From: an uncultured bacterium
Lineage (GTDB): Bacteria; Bacteroidota; Bacteroidia; Bacteroidales; Muribaculaceae
NCBI GenBank assembly: GCA_945612775.1
Contig: CALZAF010000005.1
Location: forward strand, 1-38,578
Direction of reading: 5' to 3'
DNA: 38,578 bases
Shown: in pieces, positions 1 through 8,384 of the stretch
Layout of the letters: every line of letters starts with the position of its first letter
Numbering within the stretch: the stretch's first letter is position 1
Notes under the pieces: model-generated
Told to the model about the DNA's origin: nothing
The model's input: only the letters and a program-made list of their open reading frames with translations
Database searches by the model: none
Position numbers and translations under genes: made by a program

Positions 1-21
1 TGCTGGATTGTTAAGATGTAA

Positions 22-60
22 CATAAAAAACTCGCACTTCGTGATGAAATGCGAGTCTTT
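22..60 (-). terminator. Intrinsic terminator of rpsP
   Basis: Arms at 30-36 and 50-56 pair perfectly over 7 bp, with partial pairing inside the loop. On the minus strand the stem is followed by a run of six T. It lies 27 bases after the rpsP stop codon, where a 3' end is expected. Confidence 0.8.
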
Positions 61-86
61 TATGTTTTGAATTTGAATAATCGTGA

Positions 87-623
87 TTATTCTGCAGTTT
101 CAGCAGCAGCTTCTTCAGCAGGAGCGGCTTCTTCAGCGGCCTTAGCAGCTTCAGCAGCAGCGAGTTCTGCTTTCTTCTTAGCAACGGCTTCAGCCTTAGC
201 GGCGTTCTTAGCAGTTTCTTCTTCAAGGCGAGCCTTTGCAGCAGCCTTCTTTGCATCAACCAAGCCAGCCTTAAATGCTTCAACCTTAGATTCTTTCTGT
301 TGCTTCCAAGCATCAAAACGCTTTTGAGCTTCTTCTTCGGTAAATGCGCCCTTCTTTACACCACCTTGCAAGTGCTTCATGAGCATAACGCCTTCGCGTG
401 AAAGGATAGTGCGAACTGTGTCGGTAGGGATTGCACCATTGTTAATCCAATAAAGAGCTCTTTCGAAATTTAAACTGATTGTAGCAGGATTAGTGTTAGG
501 ATTGTAAGAACCAATTCTTTCAATAAACTTACCATCACGTGGTGCTCTGCTATCAGCGATAACAATTGGATAGAACGCATAGTCTTTGTGACCGTGGCGT
601 TGTAATCTGATTTTTGTTGCCAT
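87..623 (-). CDS. rpsP: 30S ribosomal protein S16, long-tailed form
   Basis: This is small-subunit ribosomal protein S16, a 16S rRNA-binding protein needed for 30S assembly. The first ~85 of 178 residues form the S16 fold: it opens [20 protein letters not shown] and continues with [17 protein letters not shown] and a [12 protein letters not shown] stretch. Residues from ~95 to the end are a low-complexity Ala/Lys/Glu tail that is basic first and then acidic. A bare S16 is about 80-90 residues; from family knowledge such tails are usual in Bacteroidota. The ATG at 621-623 directly begins the conserved S16 N-terminus. The tRNA-Gln gene lies 62 bases upstream on the same strand. I see no clear separate promoter for rpsP, so read-through from the tRNA promoter is possible. 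Long antisense frames over the tail are a result of its biased codons. Confidence 0.97.
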   Translation of the reverse strand: MATKIRLQRHGHKDYAFYPIVIADSRAPRDGKFIERIGSYNPNTNPATISLNFERALYWINNGAIPTDTVRTILSREGVMLMKHLQGGVKKGAFTEEEAQKRFDAWKQQKESKVEAFKAGLVDAKKAAAKARLEEETAKNAAKAEAVAKKKAELAAAEAAKAAEEAAPAEEAAAETAE

Positions 624-685
624 TAAATATTAGTTTAAATTGTTGTATAATTAAAAAATTATAGTTGGCTTACACGAAGCCTTTG

Positions 686-756
686 TTGTCCAAGAAGGAT
701 TCGAACCCTCACAGGCGGAACCAGAATCCGACGTGCTACCATTACACCATTGGACA
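686..756 (-). tRNA. tRNA-Gln (anticodon CUG)
   Basis: Read on the minus strand, the gene folds into a full cloverleaf. The acceptor stem has 7 pairs (TGTCCAA with TTGGACA) and discriminator A. The D arm stem is GTGT/GCAC. The anticodon loop is TTCTGGT, giving CTG. The T arm is GAGGG-TTCGAAT-CCTTC. CCA is not encoded. Anticodon-stem position 27-43 is a T-C mismatch, the one irregular pair. A TAnnTTTG promoter element sits 10 bases upstream. Confidence 0.93.
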
Positions 757-766
757 ATTGCGAGTG

Positions 767-796
767 CAAAGTTAATCATTTTTTTTATCAAAACAA
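767..796 (-). promoter_or_regulatory. Promoter of tRNA-Gln
   Basis: On the minus strand an exact -7 element TAACTTTG occupies 767-774. A TTG (-33-like) lies 19 bases further upstream at about 794-796. Spacing and motif fit the Bacteroidota primary sigma-factor consensus. Confidence 0.65.
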
Positions 797-880
797 TGTT
801 TCGCCACAAAAAAATGAGATTTTTTCGATTTTTTTGCTCAAAACACGGCTCGTAGATAAAATTTGCATCCGATTTTGGGA

Positions 881-1501
881 TTAATTCTGCAGTTTTCGGC
901 CAAAATAGTAGGTGTTCCAACTGTCGCGGGCGTAGCCGTCGTGCAGCACCTTGAAACTATTTGCCGATGCACCTTGCACTTTCACCCCGTCGAATACAAC
1001 ATTCCAATTATCCTTGGCATAGCCATCGCCAAGAACTGTGAATCCGTTTGGCGACATCCCATCTATTTTGTTGCCGTCGAAATATACGTTGAATGAATCT
1101 TTGGCATACCACTCATCTATAAGTTCAAAACTCGATGGTGATGCGCTCGGAATCTTAGCGCCATTATAATACACGGTCCAGCTGTCTTTGGCATAACCGT
1201 AGCCCAAGCATGTGAAAGAATTGCCTGTGGTGGTGTTTATCTTCATACCTCGGAAATAAATGTTCCATGAATCTCTGGCATAACCATCTTGTAGGACTTT
1301 AAAACTGCTTGCCGAAGCTCCTTGCACCTTAACGCCGTTGTAGTACACGGTGTTGTTGGAAATCAAATAACTTGGGCGGTGGCGGCGCGAGTGGTGCTCG
1401 TAGTGCGAGTTTTCGCAGTGCCTTTCGTTGGCGTTTTGGGCTGCTGAGTAGGCAGGTACCATAGCCAATACTGCAATAATAACCAATAATGTCTTCTTCA
1501 T
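881..1501 (-). CDS. Secreted DKNYY-like repeat protein
   Basis: This 206-residue protein has no assigned biochemical function. It starts with a signal peptide (residues 1-21: basic MKK, a hydrophobic core, and a YSAAQ cleavage region), so it is probably exported. A His/Arg-rich linker follows (25-45). The rest is a tandem repeat with a strict 29-residue period: the Tyr/Trp that begins the motif (W/G)YA(K/R)DSWN lies at about 74, 103, 132, 161 and 190. The consensus unit resembles YAKDSWNVYFDGxKIxGASxxSFxVL, which matches the DKNYY family of bacterial surface or secreted repeats. It lies 43 bases after the plsC-like gene with no terminator between them, so the two may be cotranscribed. No clear terminator follows. 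Family membership rests on motif recognition only. Confidence 0.75.
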   Translation of the reverse strand: MKKTLLVIIAVLAMVPAYSAAQNANERHCENSHYEHHSRRHRPSYLISNNTVYYNGVKVQGASASSFKVLQDGYARDSWNIYFRGMKINTTTGNSFTCLGYGYAKDSWTVYYNGAKIPSASPSSFELIDEWYAKDSFNVYFDGNKIDGMSPNGFTVLGDGYAKDNWNVVFDGVKVQGASANSFKVLHDGYARDSWNTYYFGRKLQN

Positions 1502-1544
1502 AATTATGTTATCGTTTTGAATCAGTGCTTGAATAGTGCTTCTT

Positions 1545-2252
1545 TCATTCAGGCAGAGCTGATTTTATGGCTTCGAAGCTGTTTTGAATGATTTTCTCCA
1601 TATCGTCGGACTTGGGGTCGATAGGACGATGTATGGTGAGGGTAACCTTGCCGGGGTTTATTCCGTAGGAATCCTTGCGCATCACGCGGTAAGAGCCGTC
1701 GATGGTCACTGGCACCAATGGGCGATTGAAATCGATTGCTAATTTGAATGCTCCGCGTTTGAATGGCTTGATTCTGCCGTCGCTTGAGCGTGATCCTTCC
1801 GGGAATATGACGAGCGACATACCATTGGTGAGTCGGCGTCGAGCAGTTGCCATAGTCTTAGCCACAGCTGAAGGCGAAGAACGATCTACCAACACGTGTC
1901 CGGCAGCAATGCATGCCCATCCCACAAGAGGAATGTTTCGCAGGCTTTTCTTCATAAGCCACTTAAAGTTGTGGTTTAGGAAACCGTAGATTGTGAAAAT
2001 GTCGAACGCTCCTTGATGGTTGGCTACGAACACATACGCCTGGTTGGGGTCGATGAGTTCTCGGTTTTTCACCTCAACCTTGATAAATAACAACCAGCAC
2101 CAGCACTTAGCCCAAATGCGAGGGGGGTAGTAGCCCCACCACTGATGACTAAAGAGGCTTCCTACGATGGTGAGAATGGCTGTGATGATGGTCAGTATTA
2201 TCAAGATAGGCAATGCTATGCAGTATTCATAGATTCTATAAAAGATTTTCAT
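1545..2252 (-). CDS. plsC: 1-acyl-sn-glycerol-3-phosphate acyltransferase
   Basis: A membrane-bound acyltransferase of the PlsC/LPLAT family, expected to put the second acyl chain on lysophosphatidic acid in phospholipid synthesis. Of 235 residues, 12-34 form an N-terminal membrane segment. The catalytic HX4D motif is HQGAFD at H79-D84. The acyl-acceptor motif FPEGSRS is at 150-156, followed by the RGAFKLA block (166-172) and a late VPVTIDGS (180-187). A frame open 29 codons further upstream exists, but its start would lie inside the rprY terminator. The ATG at 2250-2252 lies just downstream of a good promoter and starts the conserved part, so I chose it. Acyl-chain or lysophospholipid specificity cannot be read from sequence. 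Confidence 0.9.
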   Translation of the reverse strand: MKIFYRIYEYCIALPILIILTIITAILTIVGSLFSHQWWGYYPPRIWAKCWCWLLFIKVEVKNRELIDPNQAYVFVANHQGAFDIFTIYGFLNHNFKWLMKKSLRNIPLVGWACIAAGHVLVDRSSPSAVAKTMATARRRLTNGMSLVIFPEGSRSSDGRIKPFKRGAFKLAIDFNRPLVPVTIDGSYRVMRKDSYGINPGKVTLTIHRPIDPKSDDMEKIIQNSFEAIKSALPE

Positions 2253-2280
2253 AATGCGTCTGTTTATTAGGTTTGTGTTG

Positions 2281-2288
2281 CAAAAGTA
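2281..2288 (-). promoter_or_regulatory. Promoter (-7) of plsC
   Basis: An exact TAnnTTTG (TACTTTTG) on the minus strand lies 28 bases before the chosen plsC start and immediately downstream of the rprY terminator. This supports separate transcription of plsC. Confidence 0.6.
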
Positions 2289-2296
2289 ATAAAACA

Positions 2297-2341
2297 AAAT
2301 AAAAAATGCAATATTCCAGCGATGGGGGGAATATTGCATTT
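2297..2341 (-). terminator. Intrinsic terminator of rprXY
   Basis: Arms 2306-2317 and 2328-2339 pair perfectly over 12 bp (14 with flanking A-T pairs) around a 10-base loop. On the minus strand a T-rich run follows. It lies about 25 bases after the rprY stop codon and ends the kinase-regulator operon. Confidence 0.88.
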
Positions 2342-2363
2342 ATCTATAAATAGGTGATGATAA

Positions 2364-3074
2364 TTACTTGGCTTTTGCCTCTATTTCAGGAGCGATAAGC
2401 TTGTAACCCTTACCGTGAATGTTGATAATCTCGATTGATGGGTCGGCCTTCAAGTGCTTGCGGAGTTTGGTGATATAAACGTCCATCGAGCGAGCGTTGA
2501 AGTAGTTGTCGTCAATCCAAATTGTCTTCAATGCGAAGTTTCGTTCGAGAATTTCGTTAACGTGAGCGCAAAGCAGGCTGAGCAATTCTGATTCCTTTGT
2601 GGTTAGCTTAGTGGCACTATCGTCAATCATAAGCACCTGCTTTTGGGTGTCGAAAGTGAATTTGCCAATCTTGTACATGGTGATTTCTTTGCCTTTCTTG
2701 CCCTTAACGCGGCGAAGGATTGCCTCGATACGGAACACGAGCTCTTCCATGCTAAATGGCTTGGTGATATAGTCGTCGGCGCCAATCTTGAAACCTTCGA
2801 GGATATCTTCTTTCAGCGATTTCGCAGTAAGGAATATGATAGGAACATCATTGATAACTGTGCGAATTTCTTGAGCGAGTTGGAAACCGTCTTTCTTAGG
2901 CATCATCACATCAAGTACGCAAAGGTCATATTTGCCCTTAAGGAAAGCCTTGTAGCCGCTTTCGCCGTCGGCAAACAAATCGGCGTTGAATCCTTTTGCC
3001 TGAAGGTATTCGCGCAAAAGCATTCCGAGATTTTCGTCGTCTTCACAAAGTAGAATGCGAACTCTTTCTTCCAT
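2364..3074 (-). CDS. rprY: OmpR-type response regulator RprY
   Basis: A cytoplasmic DNA-binding response regulator of 236 residues. The receiver domain (about 6-118) has the acidic pocket E11-D12-D13, the phospho-acceptor D55 in VLDVMMPKKDGF, T83 and K105 (ITKPF). The C-terminal winged helix (about 135-230) has TTKESELLSLLCAHVNEILER and the SMDVYITKLRKHL recognition region typical of OmpR/PhoB proteins. It follows the kinase gene by only 5 bases, so the two are cotranscribed, with the kinase first. The pair matches RprX/RprY of Bacteroides, where RprY has been linked to stress and metabolic control. Target genes in this organism are not known. Confidence 0.92.
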   Translation of the reverse strand: MEERVRILLCEDDENLGMLLREYLQAKGFNADLFADGESGYKAFLKGKYDLCVLDVMMPKKDGFQLAQEIRTVINDVPIIFLTAKSLKEDILEGFKIGADDYITKPFSMEELVFRIEAILRRVKGKKGKEITMYKIGKFTFDTQKQVLMIDDSATKLTTKESELLSLLCAHVNEILERNFALKTIWIDDNYFNARSMDVYITKLRKHLKADPSIEIINIHGKGYKLIAPEIEAKAK

Positions 3075-3079
3075 AATTT

Positions 3080-4600
3080 TTAATTTATTAGTGGTAATTT
3101 AATTATAAAATTCGAACCTTTATTGTATTCGCTTTCAGCACTGATTTCGCCTTTAAGCTCGGTAATCATCTTGTGCACATAGGCAAGACCGAGTCCGAAG
3201 CCCTTCACGTCGTGGCGATTTCCGGTTGATACGCGATAAAATTTCTGAAATATTCGTTTCAAGTCTTCTTTCTTTATGCCAATACCGTTGTCGCTGATGG
3301 TAATGACAAGCGTGTTCTCGTTGTGAACACGAGTGGCAACCTTGATGTGTAGCGGAGTGTCCTCCTTGCGATATTTCACTGCGTTGTCGAGCAGGTTGAA
3401 TATCACATTGGTGAAGTGCATTTCATCCACATTGACTTCGGAGTTAGGCGCATCGAGATGGGTTTCGATGGCTCCGCCGTATTTCTCAACCTTAATTTTG
3501 AATGTGTTGACCACATTGTTGATTAAGTTATTAGCGTCGAGAGGCTGTATGCGCAAAGTGGCTTTCTGACGATTGAACATCGACATCTGGAGCACTTTTT
3601 CCACTTGGAATCGCAGACGCTTGGTCTCATCGTTGATAACCCCTGATAGGTGCTTCGACATTTCGGGGCTCTTGCGAACGCTGTCGTCGTTTAGCATTTG
3701 GGCTGCAAGCGAAATGGTGGAGATTGGCGTCTTGAATTCATGCGTCATGTTGTTGATAAAGTCGTTCTTCATTTCAGTAAGACGCTTTTCCCTAAATGCT
3801 ATAGTTATGGTGACGATAAATATCACTAAAAGGATAAACGAGAACACGAACGATGGAATCATAAACTTGATAGAAGAGAATATGATGTTCTTCTTAGTTG
3901 GGAAACTCACCTTCAAATATGTCATGCGACCTATCGGGTCGTTTGGGAATAGCACTTGGGTATAGACATTGTGACGATTGGTGCTCTCGGTGTCGAAACC
4001 GATAGATTTGTACACAAGTCCGGCGCTGCGGTTGACAAGCGCAAACTCAAATGGGATGTCCAGGCCATTGCTCTGAAGATTCTGGTGCAAGTATTCGTGC
4101 ACAGTGGCTGAGTCGGCGCGTTCCTCGATAGGGCGGTTGCTCGACTGGTTGAGAATCTTAAGAATTACTTCATTAAGCAATCCTCGCTGATAGAGGTATT
4201 GACCTTTAAGTGTCTCTTGAACGCTTTGGTAGCGATCCTGGAAACTCTGATTGCTGTGTTCTTTCTCGCTGTCGGCAGCAATGTTGGCTGCTGAGCCGAG
4301 TTCGCCGTTGTTTAGAATCTGCTGCGAAGATTCGTTGCCCTTTATGCTATAAGAAAAGTCGCTGTTAGTAAGTTTGGGATAAAGAACGCCGAGGTCGGCT
4401 ATGTCTTCTTCGAGAAAATATTTGGTCTCGTCCTGCTCCAACTGCGATGACACGCTATTGAGGCTTCGCATTACCGACTCGGAGAATTGCTCATTGCGCA
4501 TGTCGATCATGTTCTCCATATATGTGATTTGCACATATATGAAACCCACAAATGCACATGCCATAACTATTGTAAGCAGCCAGATTATCGATTTCTTCAT
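3080..4600 (-). CDS. rprX: Sensor histidine kinase RprX
   Basis: An inner-membrane sensor kinase of 506 residues that should phosphorylate RprY. Transmembrane segment 1 is at 5-27 and segment 2 at about 247-269. Between them is a periplasmic sensor region of ~215 residues with no domain I recognise. The dimerisation/phosphoacceptor helix has FINNMTHEFKTPIS with H287. The ATPase domain shows NLLDNAVKYR (N box), DNGIGIKKEDL (G1), FQKFYR (F box) and GFGLGLAYV (G2), so catalysis looks intact. There is no HAMP domain between TM2 and the His helix. The ATG is preceded by a strong AAGGAG about 8 bases upstream, unusual for this phylum, where ribosome sites are often weak. Confidence 0.92.
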   Translation of the reverse strand: MKKSIIWLLTIVMACAFVGFIYVQITYMENMIDMRNEQFSESVMRSLNSVSSQLEQDETKYFLEEDIADLGVLYPKLTNSDFSYSIKGNESSQQILNNGELGSAANIAADSEKEHSNQSFQDRYQSVQETLKGQYLYQRGLLNEVILKILNQSSNRPIEERADSATVHEYLHQNLQSNGLDIPFEFALVNRSAGLVYKSIGFDTESTNRHNVYTQVLFPNDPIGRMTYLKVSFPTKKNIIFSSIKFMIPSFVFSFILLVIFIVTITIAFREKRLTEMKNDFINNMTHEFKTPISTISLAAQMLNDDSVRKSPEMSKHLSGVINDETKRLRFQVEKVLQMSMFNRQKATLRIQPLDANNLINNVVNTFKIKVEKYGGAIETHLDAPNSEVNVDEMHFTNVIFNLLDNAVKYRKEDTPLHIKVATRVHNENTLVITISDNGIGIKKEDLKRIFQKFYRVSTGNRHDVKGFGLGLAYVHKMITELKGEISAESEYNKGSNFIIKLPLIN

Positions 4601-4924
4601 TGTTTGTTCTCCTTCGGTTGGTTAATTTTTAATATTGAGTATTAACTATGATATATATTAGACATTTCTACGCTTAAATTGTTTAATTGCAACAGAAATT
4701 TTAATAATATTATGTTTAAGTGTTAATAATCAACATGTGCAAAATTAAGAAATAATCGGAAAAACAAAAAATTTTAGCATAAATTTTTTCGCAAAAGTTA
4801 AAATTTAAGGGTTTTGCGCGAGATTTTGACTAAATAAAGGGTAAAATAAGAAAAAAGCAGCTGCCCCGAAGTGGGGCAACTGCTGAGATATTTGTTAATA
4901 TTTGACCCTTGCAAGGGCAAACTA
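4601..4924. other. AT-rich gap between rprX and the EF-G paralogue
   Basis: This 324-base gap holds the rprX leader with its Shine-Dalgarno (about 4607-4612), a very AT-rich centre (4640-4850), the EF-G paralogue terminator, and a perfect 12-base palindrome CCCTTGCAAGGG at 4906-4917 directly after that gene. I found no clear TAnnTTTG for rprX and no coding frame worth calling. Confidence 0.6.
4846..4884 (-). terminator. Intrinsic terminator of the EF-G paralogue
   Basis: Arms 4856-4867 and 4873-4884 pair over 12 positions with one mismatch and a 5-base loop. On the minus strand a T-rich run (TTTTTTCTTATTTT) follows. Confidence 0.85.
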
Positions 4925-7081
4925 TTAATCTTCGTCTTGGCTTTCTTCGTAAGCCTTCAAGAGCTTTTCTTGAACATCGCCAGGAACAAGTTCGTATGAA
5001 GCGAACTTCATAGTGAATGAAGAGCGTCCACCAGTGATAGAGCTGAGTGAAGTAGAGTAGCTCGACATTTCCTTCAAAGGAACCTTGGCGGAAATCTTTT
5101 CGAGACCCTTTTCGCTGGTCATACCCATGATGATGGCGCGACGGCCTTGCAAGTCGCTCATCACATCGCCCATGCGGTCGCTTGGCATAAGCACTTCTAC
5201 GTCGTAGATTGGTTCGAGAACCTTAGGATTGGCGTTCTTGAATGCTTCGCTGAATGCGTGGCGGCCAGCAAGACGGAACGAAATTTCGTTAGAATCTACT
5301 GGGTGCATCTTACCGTCGTAGATACATACTTGAACGTCGCGTGCGTAAGAACCGGTGAGAGGACCTTGTTCCATGCGGTCCATGATACCCTTAACGATAG
5401 CTGGGATGAAGCGTGCGTCGATGGCACCACCAACAATACAGTTGTGGATAACAAGCTTGCCGCCCCATTCGAGGTCGATGGTCTGGGTATCCTTAACGTT
5501 CATCTTATATTCCTGACCGTTGAAGCGATAAGTGTCAGGCTTAGGCATGCCTTCAACGTATGGTTCTACGATTAGGTGAACTTCACCGAATTGGCCAGAA
5601 CCACCTGATTGCTTCTTGTGACGATAGTCGGCACGAGCAGCCTTGGTGATGGTTTCACGATATGGAATGCGTGGTTCGAGATATTCGATAGCAAGCTTTT
5701 CGTTGTTTTCGATTCTCCACTTGAGAGTGCGAAGGTGGAATTCGCCTTGACCTGAAACGATGGTCTGCTTCAATTCCTTAGATTGAACTACAGTCCAAGT
5801 TGGGTCTTCTTCGTGCATACGGGTAAGGATAGCACTAAGCTTTTCAGAATCAGCTTCGTTGAGAGGACGAATAGCGCGTTGATACTTAGGAGCAGGATAC
5901 TTGATGAAGTCGAAGCGTTGTTCGAGACCCTTTTCGTTGAGGGTGTTGCCTGTTCTAACGTCCTTCATCTTAACAGTAGCACCTATATCGCCGGCGCGGA
6001 GTTCTTCAACAGGAGTCTTGATTTGACCGCAAACGGCGTAAATCTGAGCGAGGCGTTCCTTAGAGTTGCGGTCGGCATTGTTAAGGTCGGCGCCAACTTT
6101 AAGAGTACCTTGCATTACCTTGAAATATGAAACTTCACCGATGTGAGGTTCAACAGTAGTCTTGAATACGAACAAGCTGACAGGTGCGTTAGGGTCTGGC
6201 TTAACTTCTTCGAGATCGGTGTTCACTACAGGAGGCATATCGTTAACGAAAGGAACAACGTTGCCGAGGAATTCCATCATGCGGCGAACGCCCATATCCT
6301 TCAATGCGCTTACGCAGAATACTGGATAGATGCTGCGGTCAACGAGGCCCTTGCGGATACCTTCGCGCATTTCGTCTTCGGTAAGGGTGCCTTGTTCGAA
6401 GAACTTATCCATAAGGCCTTCGTCGTTTTCGGCAGCTGCCTCTACGAGTTTTTGGTTGAGTTCCTTAGCGCGGTCGAGCTCTTCGGCAGGGATTTCGCTG
6501 ATGGTAGGCACGCCACCTTCAGGACCCCATTCGTACTTCTTCATGAGAAGTACATCGATAAATGCGTTGAAACCAGTACCAGCGTTGATAGGGTATTGAA
6601 CTGGAGTAACTCTTGGACCAAAAGCTTCTACCAATTGGTTGAGTGTATTTTCGTAATCAGCCTTTTCGCCGTCGAGTTGGTTGATGGCAAATATAACTGG
6701 CTTGTTAACATCAGCAACAGTGCGGAAGATGTTTTGAGTACCTACTTCAACACCATATTGGGCATCAACAAGAATTACACCAGCGTCGGTTACATTAAGT
6801 GCAGTCACTGCGTTACCCACGAAGTCATCGCTACCTGGACAGTCGATTACATTGAGCTTTTTGTTAAGGAACTCAGCATAAATTACCGATGAGAATACCG
6901 AATAGCCATATTCCTTTTCTACTGGGAAGTAGTCACAAACGGTGTTTCCTGCTTCGATTGTGCCTCTTCGTTTTATAACTCCACACTCAAGAAGCATTGC
7001 TTCTGCAAGTGTGGTTTTACCAGAGCCCTTGCTACCAAGAAGAGCGATGTTTTTGATTTCGTTTGAATTATAAACTTTCAT
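4925..7081 (-). CDS. Elongation factor G paralogue with degenerate GTPase motifs (EF-G2-like)
   Basis: This 718-residue protein has the full EF-G domain order: G domain (1 to ~280), domain II (~295-385), domain III (~400-480), domain IV with YRETI and GSGQFGEVHL (~480-600), and domain V with EVLMPSDRMGDVMSDLQGRRA. It should bind ribosomes. The G domain departs from canonical EF-G: the P-loop is GSKGSGKT (16-23), switch I lacks the RGITI signature, the DTPGHVDF motif reads CPGSDDF (81-87) so the catalytic His is Ser84, and NKMD reads NQLD (134-137). From family knowledge this matches the EF-G2 paralogue of Bacteroides, reported to lack GTPase activity and to matter for gut colonisation. It stands alone, unlike the usual rpsL-rpsG-fusA neighbourhood of canonical fusA. 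Loss of hydrolysis here is inference. Confidence 0.9.
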   Translation of the reverse strand: MKVYNSNEIKNIALLGSKGSGKTTLAEAMLLECGVIKRRGTIEAGNTVCDYFPVEKEYGYSVFSSVIYAEFLNKKLNVIDCPGSDDFVGNAVTALNVTDAGVILVDAQYGVEVGTQNIFRTVADVNKPVIFAINQLDGEKADYENTLNQLVEAFGPRVTPVQYPINAGTGFNAFIDVLLMKKYEWGPEGGVPTISEIPAEELDRAKELNQKLVEAAAENDEGLMDKFFEQGTLTEDEMREGIRKGLVDRSIYPVFCVSALKDMGVRRMMEFLGNVVPFVNDMPPVVNTDLEEVKPDPNAPVSLFVFKTTVEPHIGEVSYFKVMQGTLKVGADLNNADRNSKERLAQIYAVCGQIKTPVEELRAGDIGATVKMKDVRTGNTLNEKGLEQRFDFIKYPAPKYQRAIRPLNEADSEKLSAILTRMHEEDPTWTVVQSKELKQTIVSGQGEFHLRTLKWRIENNEKLAIEYLEPRIPYRETITKAARADYRHKKQSGGSGQFGEVHLIVEPYVEGMPKPDTYRFNGQEYKMNVKDTQTIDLEWGGKLVIHNCIVGGAIDARFIPAIVKGIMDRMEQGPLTGSYARDVQVCIYDGKMHPVDSNEISFRLAGRHAFSEAFKNANPKVLEPIYDVEVLMPSDRMGDVMSDLQGRRAIIMGMTSEKGLEKISAKVPLKEMSSYSTSLSSITGGRSSFTMKFASYELVPGDVQEKLLKAYEESQDED

Positions 7082-7209
7082 GTTATTTAGAATAATGTTA
7101 ATAATTTAGCTTGGTTTATTAGCGCTCTAAAGTTATGAAAAAATTTTTAATAATCACAACACTTTTTGAAGGATGATAGATTTTTTTGATAAATTATAAA
7201 TTCTTTGAT

Positions 7210-7217
7210 TAATTTTG
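7210..7217 (+). promoter_or_regulatory. Promoter (-7) of hemW
   Basis: An exact TAATTTTG with a TTTG -33 element ending at 7188, 21 bases upstream. The transcript leader would be about 20 bases. Confidence 0.65.
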
Positions 7218-7239
7218 TGCTAAATTTAAGAAAAAAGTT

Positions 7240-8373
7240 ATGGCTGGCATCTATATTCACATACCATTTTGCAAACGCAAGTGCAGTTACTGCGATTTTT
7301 ATTCGGTGGCGAAAACTGATGCTGCCGACGACTATGTTTCGGCAATCATTGCTGAACTAAATCTGCGTGCCGATGAAATTAATCTTGCCGATGTGACCAC
7401 TATATATATAGGTGGCGGCACGCCCTCGGTGCTAAACTTGCGTCAGATGGCATATTTGATGGATGGTTTGCGAAGCCGCATGGATTTTGGCAAGGTGACT
7501 GAAGTGACAATGGAGGTCAATCCTGACGATGTGACTGCCGACTATATGTCGGGGGTGAAGTCGCTGGGGGTGAATAGGATAAGCATGGGCGTGCAGTCGT
7601 TTGTAGATGCCGAATTAAGGGCGGTGAATCGCCGTCATAATGCCGAAGAAGCCATTTCGGCTATCGATACCATTAGAAATGCGGGAATAAGCAACATAAG
7701 TGTGGATTTAATATATGGCTTGCCGGGTCAGACTTTGGAAAGTTGGTCGTATTCGCTCAATATGTTGTTGCAGCTCGATGTGCAGCATGTGAGTGCGTAT
7801 AATTTGAGTTACGAGGATGGCACGGCGCTCACTCGACTTCGAGATATGGGAAAGATAACCGAAGTAGATGAAGATACTTGCGTGGTAATGTATGAATTGC
7901 TTTGCACGAAGCTCGCTGAGGCCGGTTATGAACATTATGAAATCTCAAACTTTGCCCGACCGGGATATTATTCGCGCCATAATTCGAGTTATTGGGACGG
8001 AACACCTTTTTTAGGGCTTGGAGCTGCGGCTCATTCGTTTGATGGCAAGGTGAGACGCTATAATCCATCGAACTTAAAGGATTATTTGGCCTCCATCGCT
8101 GCCGGTCATGTTGCCTATGAGGCGGAGCAAGAAGAGTGGTGGCAAATGTATAACGAGATGGTTATGGTGGCGCTTCGCACTATGTGGGGAATAGATGTCG
8201 AAACTATTGCCAGACGCTTTGGCGAGAAGATGAGGGGGCGCTTCGAAGATATTGCACAGGGATTTGTCGAGCAAGGCGTGATGCAGAAGTTCGGCAGTAA
8301 CTATAAGATAGCTGAAAAAGGTATGATGATGTCAGATACCATCATACGCGAACTGATGTATGTGGAAGATTGA
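7240..8373 (+). CDS. hemW: HemW, radical SAM haem chaperone
   Basis: A cytoplasmic radical SAM protein of 377 residues, of the family long annotated as oxygen-independent coproporphyrinogen III oxidase. The [4Fe-4S]/SAM motif is CKRKCSYC (C11, C15, C18) directly after IYIHIPF. HemN proper has one more Cys right after this motif; here the residue is D19 followed by F20, so HemW is the better call. IYIGGGTPS, the EVNPDD block, MGVQSF and VDLIYGLPGQT follow, with the C-terminal HemN_C region HNSSYWDGTPFLGLGAAAHSF. Known HemW proteins bind haem and pass it to target enzymes rather than oxidising coproporphyrinogen. It converges with rlmH, with 11 bases between the stop codons and no hairpin, so the transcripts probably overlap. 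Confidence 0.92.
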   Translation: MAGIYIHIPFCKRKCSYCDFYSVAKTDAADDYVSAIIAELNLRADEINLADVTTIYIGGGTPSVLNLRQMAYLMDGLRSRMDFGKVTEVTMEVNPDDVTADYMSGVKSLGVNRISMGVQSFVDAELRAVNRRHNAEEAISAIDTIRNAGISNISVDLIYGLPGQTLESWSYSLNMLLQLDVQHVSAYNLSYEDGTALTRLRDMGKITEVDEDTCVVMYELLCTKLAEAGYEHYEISNFARPGYYSRHNSSYWDGTPFLGLGAAAHSFDGKVRRYNPSNLKDYLASIAAGHVAYEAEQEEWWQMYNEMVMVALRTMWGIDVETIARRFGEKMRGRFEDIAQGFVEQGVMQKFGSNYKIAEKGMMMSDTIIRELMYVED

Positions 8374-8384
8374 CCTCTAAGCTG

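Noticed and set aside
49-327. Alanine/serine-rich frame antisense to rpsP
   Set aside because: It is the complement of the low-complexity S16 tail; it has no start signal and no relatives I recognise.
651-920. An 89-codon minus-strand frame across the tRNA gene
   Set aside because: It runs through the whole tRNA-Gln gene and its promoter and has no domain.
2253-2339. A 29-residue N-terminal extension of the PlsC-like protein
   Set aside because: Its start codon would lie within the rprY terminator and its coding part covers the plsC promoter; the conserved part begins at the inner ATG.
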